From assembly GCA_002452695.1 (NCBI GenBank), contig DKFA01000008.1:1-6929 (forward strand): DNA of 6,929 nt, given 5' to 3'. Below the pieces are notes generated by a model. It did no database searches, was not told where the DNA came from, and was given only the letters and a program-made list of their open reading frames with translations. Shown here piece after piece: positions 1-4,853 of the stretch. Within the stretch, counting starts at the first letter, position 1. Each line of letters begins with the position of its first letter. The translations under genes were made by a program, and so were the position numbers. Source of the stretch: Dehalococcoidia bacterium UBA6808 (GTDB lineage: Bacteria; Chloroflexota; Dehalococcoidia; GIF9; UBA5629).

Positions 1-105
1 ATAAGCGTACGTTCCTGCGCCAATACCCCAGGGGCTGCAATACCCACGTCCTCCTCCGGTCATTGGCCCCATTCCATTAGGGCCGGTACCATCAAATCCT
101 GGCAT
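1..105 (-). CDS. DUF5320-family small protein, N-terminal part (cut by window edge)
   Basis: The first 35 residues are visible, beginning MPGFDGTGPNGMGPMTG, followed by a Gly/Arg stretch and GYCSPWG. The DGTGP-x-G-x-GPMTG-x-G-x-GYC signature is the hallmark of the DUF5320 family, small proteins of unknown function common in anaerobic bacteria and archaea, often near DUF134 and NifX/MinD-type genes. The reading frame runs off position 1 without a stop. The ATG is supported by a strong AAAGGAGGT ribosome site at about 111-119. The start lies inside the end of the preceding gene (14-bp overlap), so it is probably translationally coupled and in the same operon. The N-terminus is closely similar to that of the next DUF5320 gene, suggesting tandem duplication. 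Function is unknown. Confidence 0.85.
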   Translation of the reverse strand, partial: MPGFDGTGPNGMGPMTGGGRGYCSPWGIGAGTYAY

Positions 106-301
106 GATATACCTCCTTTTTGGTTTTCACCTTTTTTATTCTATTGTTTATTTGTCTCAATTGTGCTTGCAAAATATGTTTTTGCCTCATAAGTATTTCA
201 ATCTCTTGCTCCGTGTCCTTTATCGGAACAACACAATAACCTCTACAAAGACCCGTCATCGGGCCTTTCCCCTCCGGACCGGTGCCATCATAATTCGGCA
301 T
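92..301 (-). CDS. DUF5320 domain protein, 69 aa
   Basis: A 69-residue protein starting MPNYDGTGPEGKGPMTG then CRGYC, which is the DUF5320 signature. From about residue 30 to 62 it is a charged heptad-like helix (EQEIEILMRQKHILQAQL and on), a predicted coiled coil; many DUF5320 proteins end this way. The Cys pair in CRGYC (residues 19 and 23) might bind metal, but that is inference. A moderate GAGGG ribosome site sits about ten bases upstream of the ATG. It follows the 120-aa paralogue by 35 bp and overlaps the next DUF5320 gene by 14 bp, so it belongs to the operon led by the DUF134 gene. No enzymatic motif is visible, and the function is unknown. Confidence 0.88.
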   Translation of the reverse strand: MPNYDGTGPEGKGPMTGLCRGYCVVPIKDTEQEIEILMRQKHILQAQLRQINNRIKKVKTKKEVYHARI

Positions 302-336
302 AACTTATTTCCCTCATTATGATAAGTATTTAAGCG

Positions 337-699
337 CTATTTCTCGGCTTCAAGATCGCGCATTTTAGCCTCTATTTGTTCCAATTGCTCCTTGATGGCC
401 TGCGCCCGATCTTTCATGTAGCCGAGTTCATCATCAGTTGACATCCCGGCAGGATAAGGCGCATACGCGGGAAAAGGGGGCGTCTCTGTGTAAGGTGATT
501 GCGACTGATCATACACGGGAGCCATCCTTCCAGCGCTATCGAAATAATAACCACACCTTGGCAGCCCTCCCCTGCCTATCCCTACATAAGGCCAGGGAGG
601 TGAGCTGCCGCGAAAGCCAAACCCCATGCCGCGACCTGCGCCACGGCCAAAACCTGCTCCGCGGCCAAAACCTCCTCCTTGTCCAAATCCATTAGCCAT
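337..699 (-). CDS. Gly-rich DUF5320-like protein with C-terminal coiled coil, 120 aa
   Basis: Residues 1-33 are a low-complexity Gly/Phe/Arg segment with repeated GFGRGAG units. Residues 34-85 are Pro/Tyr/Gly-rich with one CGYY. Residues 87-120 form a Glu/Lys-rich coiled coil (DELGYMKDRAQAIKEQLEQ and on). This layout of a glycine-rich front and a short coiled-coil tail is characteristic of longer DUF5320-type proteins. RGG/FGRG-like repeats can bind RNA or self-associate in other proteins; whether they do here is inference. There is no signal peptide or membrane segment. A strong TAGGAGGT ribosome site lies about 6 bases before the ATG. It sits between the 57-aa ORF (38 bp upstream) and the 69-aa DUF5320 gene (35 bp downstream). 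Confidence 0.87.
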   Translation of the reverse strand: MANGFGQGGGFGRGAGFGRGAGRGMGFGFRGSSPPWPYVGIGRGGLPRCGYYFDSAGRMAPVYDQSQSPYTETPPFPAYAPYPAGMSTDDELGYMKDRAQAIKEQLEQIEAKMRDLEAEK

Positions 700-737
700 T
701 TTATACCTCCTATTTTTTGTTTAATCGATTCACGTGT

Positions 738-911
738 TTACCACCAGGGATTCCAATAAGGCCGAAAACAACGCCAGCCATAACCCCATGCCCTGCCCCT
801 GCCCCGACCTCGCCCGCCAAATCTCGGCCATACCGGATAAGGCAGGTGGGCGTAGGAATAAGTGTAAGGTGGAACATAAGCCCAGCCGGCAGGTCCAATT
901 CCAAACGGCAT
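738..911 (-). CDS. Small Trp/Tyr/Arg/Gly-rich protein, 57 aa
   Basis: Translated from the ATG at 911, this gives 57 residues beginning MPFGIGPAGWAYVPPY, then a run of Tyr/Pro, an RFGGRGRGRGR core at residues 30-40, and an aromatic end closing in NPWW. Six Trp and six Tyr in 57 residues is extreme. The start is decided by an excellent AAGGAGGTGAT ribosome site and it is exactly in line with the neighbouring small genes. The composition resembles short DUF5320-associated proteins, but the DGTGP signature is absent, so the family is uncertain. The overlapping 64-codon frame at 710-904 lacks a comparable ribosome site and is not the gene. It is probably co-transcribed with the DUF134 and DUF5320 genes. 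Function is unknown; an RNA-binding or assembly role for the RG core is speculation. Confidence 0.75.
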   Translation of the reverse strand: MPFGIGPAGWAYVPPYTYSYAHLPYPVWPRFGGRGRGRGRAWGYGWRCFRPYWNPWW

Positions 912-1010
912 CTAAATCACCTCCTTTTTAAAAACTTTACAAATACAATTACCCCAGATGTTATTCCAAATACCGCTCACCATGACTGCCTTATAAAATC
1001 CGTGACTCAA
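912..1010 (-). CDS. Possible 32-aa peptide with TTG start, between DUF134 gene and 57-aa ORF
   Basis: An open frame of 32 residues starts at a TTG, MSHGFYKAVMVSGIWNNIWG at its front and CICKVFKKEVI at its end. A perfect GGAGGTGA ribosome site lies 7 bases before the TTG and is formed by the last codons and stop of the DUF134 gene. Its own stop abuts the ATG of the 57-aa gene with no gap. That spacing on both sides suggests a translated, coupled unit. The middle is mildly hydrophobic and contains a CxC, which could bind metal. An internal ATG at residue 10 is an alternative start. I recognise no family; the alternative is that the ribosome site is a duplicated remnant and the ORF is not translated. 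Confidence 0.45.
   Translation of the reverse strand: MSHGFYKAVMVSGIWNNIWGNCICKVFKKEVI
913..924 (-). promoter_or_regulatory. Strong ribosome binding site of the 57-aa gene
   Basis: Reads GGAGGTGATTTA on the minus strand, a perfect match to the 16S rRNA tail, just before the ATG at 911. The identical 12 bases recur at 1011-1022. It decides the start of the 57-aa gene over shorter alternatives. Confidence 0.85.
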
Positions 1011-1022
1011 TAAATCACCTCC
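1011..1022 (-). promoter_or_regulatory. Ribosome binding site embedded in the end of the DUF134 gene
   Basis: Reads GGAGGTGATTTA on the minus strand. Its GGAGGTGA part includes the last Arg codon and the TGA stop of the DUF134 gene, and it sits 7 bases from the TTG of the 32-aa ORF. It is an exact copy of the site at 913-924. Confidence 0.7.
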
Positions 1023-1476
1023 TCGAGCGTCTCCCCCAGCCATGCCCGCCCCGAAGCGTGCCGGGAGGGAATAAGGGCATGATACTCGGCGTTTCGCATT
1101 CCGGGCAGCTCTCAGGTGGGGAAGATATCATTTGCTCAAAAGGCACTTCCCATTCATGACCCTGTAAACATCGGAAACGGCGCATTGCCATTTCGTAATT
1201 ACCTCCTTCAATACGTATCGCTTTACCATTCAACAGCGCATCAGCAATTTTTTGCCTGGCAGAATCGAGAAGACGCGAAAAAGTACTCTGCGAGATATTC
1301 ATCTTCTCGGCGCATTGTTCCTGCTCCAATTTATTTAAATCTTTAAGGCGAATTGCCTCAGCTTCTTCCACCAGAAGCTGTACTTCTCCAAATGCAGCCA
1401 TAGGCGGTCCGACAGGCACGAAATAGTTGACTGATGGTATAGCGCTAACTCTCCGCCATAGTTGCCGTCTTCCCAT
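1015..1476 (-). CDS. DUF134 family transcriptional regulator with C-terminal zinc ribbon, 153 aa
   Basis: DUF134 proteins are predicted DNA-binding proteins with a sigma-70 region 4-like helix-turn-helix. Here the N-terminus MGRRQLWRRVSAIPSVNYFV and the segment EEAEAIRLKDLNKLEQEQCA are typical of the family, and the HTH lies at about residues 48-80 (NISQSTFSRLLDSARQKIADAL). Residues 101-127 add C103-x3-H107 and C124-x2-C127, a probable zinc ribbon, followed by a Gly/Arg-rich basic tail that may contact nucleic acid. The ATG is chosen by a GAGGTGA ribosome site 6 bases upstream and by the conserved MGRR start. It is the first gene of the DUF5320 operon. The inverted repeats in its promoter and leader make it a candidate autoregulator of the whole set; that is inference. 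No ligand is known. Confidence 0.9.
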   Translation of the reverse strand: MGRRQLWRRVSAIPSVNYFVPVGPPMAAFGEVQLLVEEAEAIRLKDLNKLEQEQCAEKMNISQSTFSRLLDSARQKIADALLNGKAIRIEGGNYEMAMRRFRCLQGHEWEVPFEQMISSPPESCPECETPSIMPLFPPGTLRGGHGWGRRSRR

Positions 1477-1490
1477 TAATTTTCACCTCA

Positions 1491-1548
1491 TATTATGAGT
1501 ATATATGCCATATATTTTTATTTTGCATATATATTCACTATCATAATA
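1491..1548. repeat. Large AT-rich interrupted dyad in the DUF134 leader
   Basis: Outer arms TATTATGA (1491-1498) and TCATAATA (1541-1548) are exact complements. Inner arms at 1496-1508 and 1525-1537 match at 12 of 13 positions around a 16-base loop. The outer right arm overlaps the -10 box and the inner dyad lies in the predicted 5' leader. It may be an operator or an RNA hairpin. The high AT content means some of the symmetry could be chance. Confidence 0.55.
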
Positions 1549-1572
1549 TAACCAAAATCATTTGGTTGTCAA
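1545..1572 (-). promoter_or_regulatory. Sigma-70-type promoter of the DUF134/DUF5320 operon
   Basis: On the minus strand TTGACA (1572-1567, perfect -35) is followed by a 16-base spacer and TATATT (1550-1545, 5 of 6). TATTAT with an 18-base spacer is an alternative -10. Transcription would start near 1538, giving a leader of about 60 bases before the DUF134 ATG. No other good promoter is seen within 1477-1724. Confidence 0.7.
1551..1566. promoter_or_regulatory. Inverted repeat filling the -35/-10 spacer (candidate operator)
   Basis: ACCAAA-ATCA-TTTGGT is a perfect 6-bp-arm palindrome that coincides exactly with the 16-base promoter spacer. A regulator bound here would block RNA polymerase. 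The DUF134 protein encoded just downstream is the natural candidate, by inference from position. Confidence 0.55.
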
Positions 1573-1724
1573 ATTTCGGTTTTCTTATGTGGATTGCGCG
1601 CCGACTCTGGAAAGCTCATCATTCCTGCCAGAAGCGCTTCTCAATAATTAAGTGACACCGGAAGAGCAATAACGATTGGCAAGCGTTTTGCAGAGAAATA
1701 GATTTTCACGCTGCCTGATAATAG
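1573..1724. other. Intergenic stretch without a convincing gene
   Basis: Between the DUF134 promoter and the end of the thyA-like gene I see no supported ORF and no hairpin followed by a T run. The one notable element is a 12-bp perfect palindrome AGAAGCGCTTCT at 1630-1641. A 22-codon plus-strand frame from the ATG near 1588 has no ribosome site and is not called. Confidence 0.5.
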
Positions 1725-2375
1725 CTATTCCAGCGGTAGCCGGAGCACCATTTTAGCCAGGTCCCAGGCATGCTCGTAGAGGTGCAGGCCCTTGCTGAAA
1801 GCATGTATTTCGCCATCTTCCACCCCGATCTCACCCGCAATATATTCCTTAAGCGTCTGCAGTCCGCCCAGGTTGGTGGGGAAGCCGCCCCACAGATCCC
1901 AACTGCGAAAGTAAACGATGAAATGCAGCCTGCCATCCTGCACCCTGGTATCCACCAGCCTCAGACAGGGAGGGTCTTTCTGATAGATGCTATCCTTGCT
2001 TCCTACGCACATCGTCATCTGGTTGGTATCATAACCCAGTTTGTACCTGCGTATGACCTCGTCGATCTGAGGGGAAAGAAACTCGCCGTAGGTGTATTCC
2101 TCATTCTCCTGCCGGTCCGGCGTCATCAGATAAGCCATATATTCCTCGATGTTCTCGTCAGTGGTCGGCACGGGTACGCCCTTGGGCACATCAGGGCTCA
2201 GTGGACGTATACCAGGATTGGAGATATTGACCGCCACCAGTTCGATCTCCTTACGGCGGATGCCTTCGAAGCTTCCCTGCTGGATGACATACTCTCTGCC
2301 TGCGAAAAGCGCAGCATTCAGGCACTGAAACCAGGCATCGCTCAGGCTGAGGGCATCGATAACGGTCAGTTTCAT
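1725..2375 (-). CDS. Thymidylate synthase, short archaeal-type ThyA homologue, 216 aa
   Basis: ThyA enzymes methylate dUMP to dTMP using methylene-tetrahydrofolate or a related pterin. The catalytic core is recognisable: TYGEFL at 95-100, PPC with nucleophile C137, YFRSWD carrying R157, S158 and D160, GGFPTN with N168 (the dUMP-discriminating Asn), and GLHLYEH with H198 and Y200. The order and spacing match the E. coli enzyme's PPC, QRS-x-D, LPFN and HLY motifs. At 216 residues it is shorter than typical bacterial ThyA (about 264) and resembles the compact methanogen-type family, whose members may use methanopterin-type cofactors. The ATG has no ribosome site; a promoter ends only about 12 bases upstream, so the mRNA is probably nearly leaderless. 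It is divergent from the HAD gene. A dUMP/dCMP hydroxymethylase-like activity is an alternative. Confidence 0.85.
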   Translation of the reverse strand: MKLTVIDALSLSDAWFQCLNAALFAGREYVIQQGSFEGIRRKEIELVAVNISNPGIRPLSPDVPKGVPVPTTDENIEEYMAYLMTPDRQENEEYTYGEFLSPQIDEVIRRYKLGYDTNQMTMCVGSKDSIYQKDPPCLRLVDTRVQDGRLHFIVYFRSWDLWGGFPTNLGGLQTLKEYIAGEIGVEDGEIHAFSKGLHLYEHAWDLAKMVLRLPLE

Positions 2376-2389
2376 GCTGTTTACAGCAT
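2374..2389. promoter_or_regulatory. 16-bp palindrome over the thyA-like start codon (candidate operator)
   Basis: ATGCTGT-TT-ACAGCAT has perfect 7-bp arms. It spans from the end of the predicted -10 box to the ATG of the thyA-like gene, covering the predicted transcription start. The CTGT/ACAG arms recall repressor half-sites, but the spacing differs from the E. coli LexA box. The cognate regulator is unknown. Confidence 0.5.
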
Positions 2390-2417
2390 ATTAATTAAGA
2401 TAAAGGATCGATGTCAA
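2388..2417 (-). promoter_or_regulatory. Predicted promoter of the thyA-like gene
   Basis: On the minus strand TTGACA (2417-2412) lies 18 bases before TAATAT (2393-2388, 4 of 6). Transcription would begin near 2381, about 6 bases before the ATG, which agrees with the absence of a ribosome site. Confidence 0.5.
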
Positions 2418-2424
2418 GATGCTG

Positions 2425-2458
2425 TTGACCCTACCACCCGAATAAAATATGCTATAAT
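2425..2458 (+). promoter_or_regulatory. Predicted promoter of the HAD hydrolase gene, extended -10
   Basis: TGCTATAAT at 2450-2458 is a perfect extended -10 element. The -10 ends 7 bases before the GTG at 2466, so transcription should begin at or next to the start codon. TTGACC at 2425-2430 is a possible -35 (17 bases from an overlapping TATGCT) but too far from TATAAT itself. This predicts a leaderless mRNA. Confidence 0.6.
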
Positions 2459-2465
2459 TGTATCC

Positions 2466-3161
2466 GTGATTAAAGCTGTCTGTTTCGACCTTTTCAACAC
2501 GCTAGCCTATTTCGATCCGCCGCGCGATGAGTTCTATGCCCGCTTTGCTAAAGAGCGCGATGTCAAGATTACCCCGGCTGCAATAGCTGAGGCGCTTCCA
2601 GCAGCCGACCAGTACTGGCGGCAGGAGAATTTCAAATCTCCCATCAGAGAAAGGCCAGACAGTGAAAAATACGCTGTCTATGCGGAATATGCCCTGCGCA
2701 TCCTTAAAAATGCCGAATCGCCCGTAGCTCCAGATGTAGCCCTGCAAATACTGGGCAAGGCCTTCAGCATAGGTTACAAATTTGTGGCTTTTAGTGACGC
2801 CGTCCCCGCCCTGCGGGCCGTTAAACAAAGGAACCTGACGGCAGGAGTGATTTCCAATGTGGGGCAGGAGATCGAAAGCTGTTGCATAGAGATGGGTTTC
2901 GCCCCCTACCTCGACTTCAAGGTCACATCCTTTGAGGTCGGCTATGATAAGCCACATCCCCAAATCTTCCAACAGGCGCTGGAGAGATCGGGCGTTAAAG
3001 CCGATGAGATTCTTTATATCGGCGACCAGTATGACCAGGACGTTGTAGGCGCCAGGCGCGCAGGCATGTACCCCATCCTGATCGAACGCAACGACAGCAG
3101 TGAGAAACGCGACTGCCCCATCATTCACAGCCTCGTCGAAATAGAGCAATTCCTGTCCTGA
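2466..3161 (+). CDS. HAD-superfamily hydrolase, GTG start, 231 aa
   Basis: The protein begins MIKAVCFDLFNTL, placing HAD motif I at once: nucleophile D8, F10 where phosphatases usually have a second Asp, and T12. Motif II is S130 (GVISN), motif III is K162 (YDKPHPQIF), motif IV is GDQYDQD with D187 and D192. Residues 15-100 form the helical cap typical of subfamily I. Length fits haloacid dehalogenase/phosphatase-like members. Because the general acid Asp is replaced by Phe, the substrate may be a halo-acid or the enzyme may be a variant phosphatase; the substrate cannot be named. The frame stays open far upstream, but that part is antisense to the thyA-like gene. GTG at 2466 is the only sensible start, with no ribosome site and a -10 box 7 bases before it. 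Confidence 0.9.
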   Translation: MIKAVCFDLFNTLAYFDPPRDEFYARFAKERDVKITPAAIAEALPAADQYWRQENFKSPIRERPDSEKYAVYAEYALRILKNAESPVAPDVALQILGKAFSIGYKFVAFSDAVPALRAVKQRNLTAGVISNVGQEIESCCIEMGFAPYLDFKVTSFEVGYDKPHPQIFQQALERSGVKADEILYIGDQYDQDVVGARRAGMYPILIERNDSSEKRDCPIIHSLVEIEQFLS

Positions 3162-3228
3162 CGGTTGCTGCATTCACTTACACATTGGTCTGCCTGCATC
3201 GCCGGCCGGCTCTTTTTCGGCAACGTTA
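3162..3228. other. Convergent intergenic gap with GC palindrome and T run
   Basis: Between the converging HAD and peroxiredoxin genes lies GCCGGCCGGC (3201-3210) followed by TCTTTTT. This resembles a terminator for the plus-strand gene, but the palindrome leaves no room for a loop, so it is only a weak candidate. Confidence 0.3.
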
Positions 3229-3963
3229 CTATTTGAGTGAACGGCTCTTTTCCGTCAATTCTTTCATAACGCTATCTTTATCAAGCTTTTTCGTGCAGAA
3301 AAACCAGTCGTAGCACTTGAGTTCTCCTGTTTTGTTTTCCATCCTTTCCTTGGCCACCCCGCATGAACCCGCAGTTGGAACTATTACATCTTCGCCCGGC
3401 CTCCAGTCCGCCGGACAGGAAACCGAGAAGGCATCGGCTGTCTCCAACCCTACCACGATCCGGTAAATCTCATCGAAGTTCCTGCCCAGACTGAGCGGGT
3501 AATACAGGATGGTCCTGATAATGCCTTTGGGATCAATCACAAACACAGCGCGCACTGCCTTTGTGCTGCTCTCCCCCGGCTGTATCATGCCATATTTCTT
3601 GGCCACCTCCATGGTGATATCCTCGATCAGAGGGAACTGCACTTCCACATTTTTCATGCCCTTGTATTCGATTTTATCCTTGATCGTTCGAAGCCAGGCA
3701 ATATGACTGTAAAGTCCATCGATCGATAAGCCAACGAGCTTACAGTTAACATCGGTGAACTTCTGTTCCATGCTGGCAAAGGTCATAAATTCTGATGTGC
3801 AGACGGGTGTAAAATCCGCAGGGTGACTGAACAGTATCACCCAACTGCCGGCATATTGCTTCGGGAAGTCTATCTCACCTTGTGTGGTAACAGCCTTAAA
3901 CGCCGGCGCCTGGTCACCTATCCTGGGCATTGCTCCATAATTAGTCGTTGTGTTTTGTTCCAT
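3229..3963 (-). CDS. Peroxiredoxin, Prx6 subfamily (archaeal-like), 244 aa
   Basis: Thiol peroxidase reducing hydrogen peroxide and organic peroxides in the cytoplasm. The active-site motif PADFTPVC gives P48, T52 and peroxidatic C55; R138 (KAVRAVF) completes the site and H47 is present as in Prx6. The C-terminal part (residues 175-235, from FSVSCPADWRPGEDVIVP) is the long extension of Prx6-type enzymes. It holds C183, C201, C217 and C223; the KCYDWFFC pair resembles the C-terminal cysteines of archaeal two-Cys Prx6 proteins, so resolving Cys are likely there. An AAGGAGGG ribosome site lies about 5 bases upstream of the ATG. It is the last gene of the perR-like operon, 23 bp after the DUF5661 gene, so repression by the PerR-like protein and induction by peroxide is expected. 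Confidence 0.93.
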   Translation of the reverse strand: MEQNTTTNYGAMPRIGDQAPAFKAVTTQGEIDFPKQYAGSWVILFSHPADFTPVCTSEFMTFASMEQKFTDVNCKLVGLSIDGLYSHIAWLRTIKDKIEYKGMKNVEVQFPLIEDITMEVAKKYGMIQPGESSTKAVRAVFVIDPKGIIRTILYYPLSLGRNFDEIYRIVVGLETADAFSVSCPADWRPGEDVIVPTAGSCGVAKERMENKTGELKCYDWFFCTKKLDKDSVMKELTEKSRSLK

Positions 3964-3986
3964 GATACCCTCCTTAATATCTAAAT

Positions 3987-4424
3987 TTATTTTATTTGAG
4001 CCGCAACAGCTTTATTCAGCAGGCTTTCTGCATGGATCAGCTTTTTATATTTTTCTTCGACTTTCTTTAAGTCTTTTGCAAGTATCGCTTTAAGTAGATC
4101 ACCCTCTATTTCGGCCACCTCAAGCCTCGCATAATAGTCCATAGTCTCTTTTAAATGAGCCAACACTATCTTCCCCGTCAATATTGGATGATTGTTAGTT
4201 ACGTTCGCATCTTCAAATCTAATGCCATGCTCAAGTTCAACCTCTATTCCTTGCTTGAAAACCTCAATAGGTATCTGCATCTTCTTTACATTGACCACCT
4301 TCAAAATTGCGGTAGCTTCTTTTGTTGTAACATTAATATCCTTGAGTGTTGACCAATCCCTTATTCCAAGCTCTTTGCATACGCGTTTGACCTCAGTTTT
4401 AGAAATATATTCAGGCAATTTCAT
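3987..4424 (-). CDS. DUF5661 family protein, 145 aa
   Basis: Residues 53-103 (EVFKQGIEVELEHGIRF, NVTNNHPILTGKIVLAHL, DYYARLE) match what I recall of the DUF5661 core, whose usual form includes VELEHG, NVTNDDP and TGKIALAHL-DYY. The family has no known function. Residues 1-50 are basic and without recognised motif; residues 104-145 are a Lys/Glu/Ala-rich helix. The conserved acidic and His residues (E62, E64, H66, H90) could bind metal, which is inference only. Ribosome site AAGGA lies about 11 bases before the ATG, so it is modest. The gene sits between the perR-like gene (36 bp) and the peroxiredoxin gene (23 bp) on the same strand, so it is very likely part of the peroxide-response operon. 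Confidence 0.8.
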   Translation of the reverse strand: MKLPEYISKTEVKRVCKELGIRDWSTLKDINVTTKEATAILKVVNVKKMQIPIEVFKQGIEVELEHGIRFEDANVTNNHPILTGKIVLAHLKETMDYYARLEVAEIEGDLLKAILAKDLKKVEEKYKKLIHAESLLNKAVAAQIK

Positions 4425-4460
4425 TAAACATTACATCCTTAAATTTAATTTCCTTTAATA

Positions 4461-4853
4461 TCAATGCTTGATGCCTTTTTGGCAATCGCTACAGAGACCA
4501 CGAAATTCAAGCCGGTGCTCTGTAATCTTGAATCCCGTCTTCTTTGCAAACTTCGCATTCAATCCTGTTTCAACAGGTTCATTCAGATCAAAGATCCGTC
4601 CGCATTTCTCACATATAAAGTGATAGTGATTATCTTGTTTGATCTCGTATCTTCCAACCATTCCATCCACATTCAATTCAATTATCGCCCCTTCATCCAC
4701 TAAAACATTCAGATTACGGTAGATGGTCCCCTTACTTATTTGTGGCAGTTTCTTACGCACTTCATCATAAATCCAGTCGGCAGATGGATGTGTCCGGACT
4801 CCCTTAAGCACCTCCATGATAGCCATCCTTTGCTTCGTCTTCCGTCTTTTCAT
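4461..4853 (-). CDS. perR: Fur-family regulator, PerR-like, 130 aa
   Basis: Metal-dependent repressor. The N-terminal winged helix covers residues 1-66 (KTKQRMAIMEVL and ISKGTIYRNLNVLVDEG), followed by the metal-binding and dimerisation domain. Structural zinc ligands are C81-x2-C84 and C121-x2-C124. Regulatory site candidates are H22, H76 and H78, and D89. D89 sits in CGRIFD, where PerR has its peroxide-sensing Asp and Fur usually has Glu; this and the adjacent peroxiredoxin favour PerR over Fur. The position of B. subtilis PerR Asp85 is Glu70 here. A TTG at 4877 would add eight residues, but it lies upstream of the predicted transcription start, so ATG at 4853 is preferred. First gene of a three-gene operon and probably autoregulated. 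Confidence 0.87.
   Translation of the reverse strand: MKRRKTKQRMAIMEVLKGVRTHPSADWIYDEVRKKLPQISKGTIYRNLNVLVDEGAIIELNVDGMVGRYEIKQDNHYHFICEKCGRIFDLNEPVETGLNAKFAKKTGFKITEHRLEFRGLCSDCQKGIKH

Noticed and set aside
710..904. 64-codon minus-strand frame overlapping the 57-aa gene
   Set aside because: It lacks a proper ribosome site; the frame starting at 911 has a perfect site and a composition like its neighbours.
717..1013. Plus-strand frames opposite the small minus-strand genes
   Set aside because: No ribosome sites or domain signatures; Pro/Arg-rich output is what antisense of Gly/Trp-rich genes yields.
1770..2465. Upstream in-frame extension of the HAD hydrolase to 463 residues
   Set aside because: This part is antisense to the catalytic ThyA-like gene, and HAD motif I begins right after the GTG at 2466, as expected for a native N-terminus.
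2502..3173. 223-codon minus-strand frame opposite the HAD gene
   Set aside because: Antisense shadow; the plus strand carries all four HAD motifs.
3201..3217. Rho-independent terminator in the convergent gap
   Set aside because: The 10-bp palindrome has no loop bases and the T run is short, so it is kept only as a weak note.
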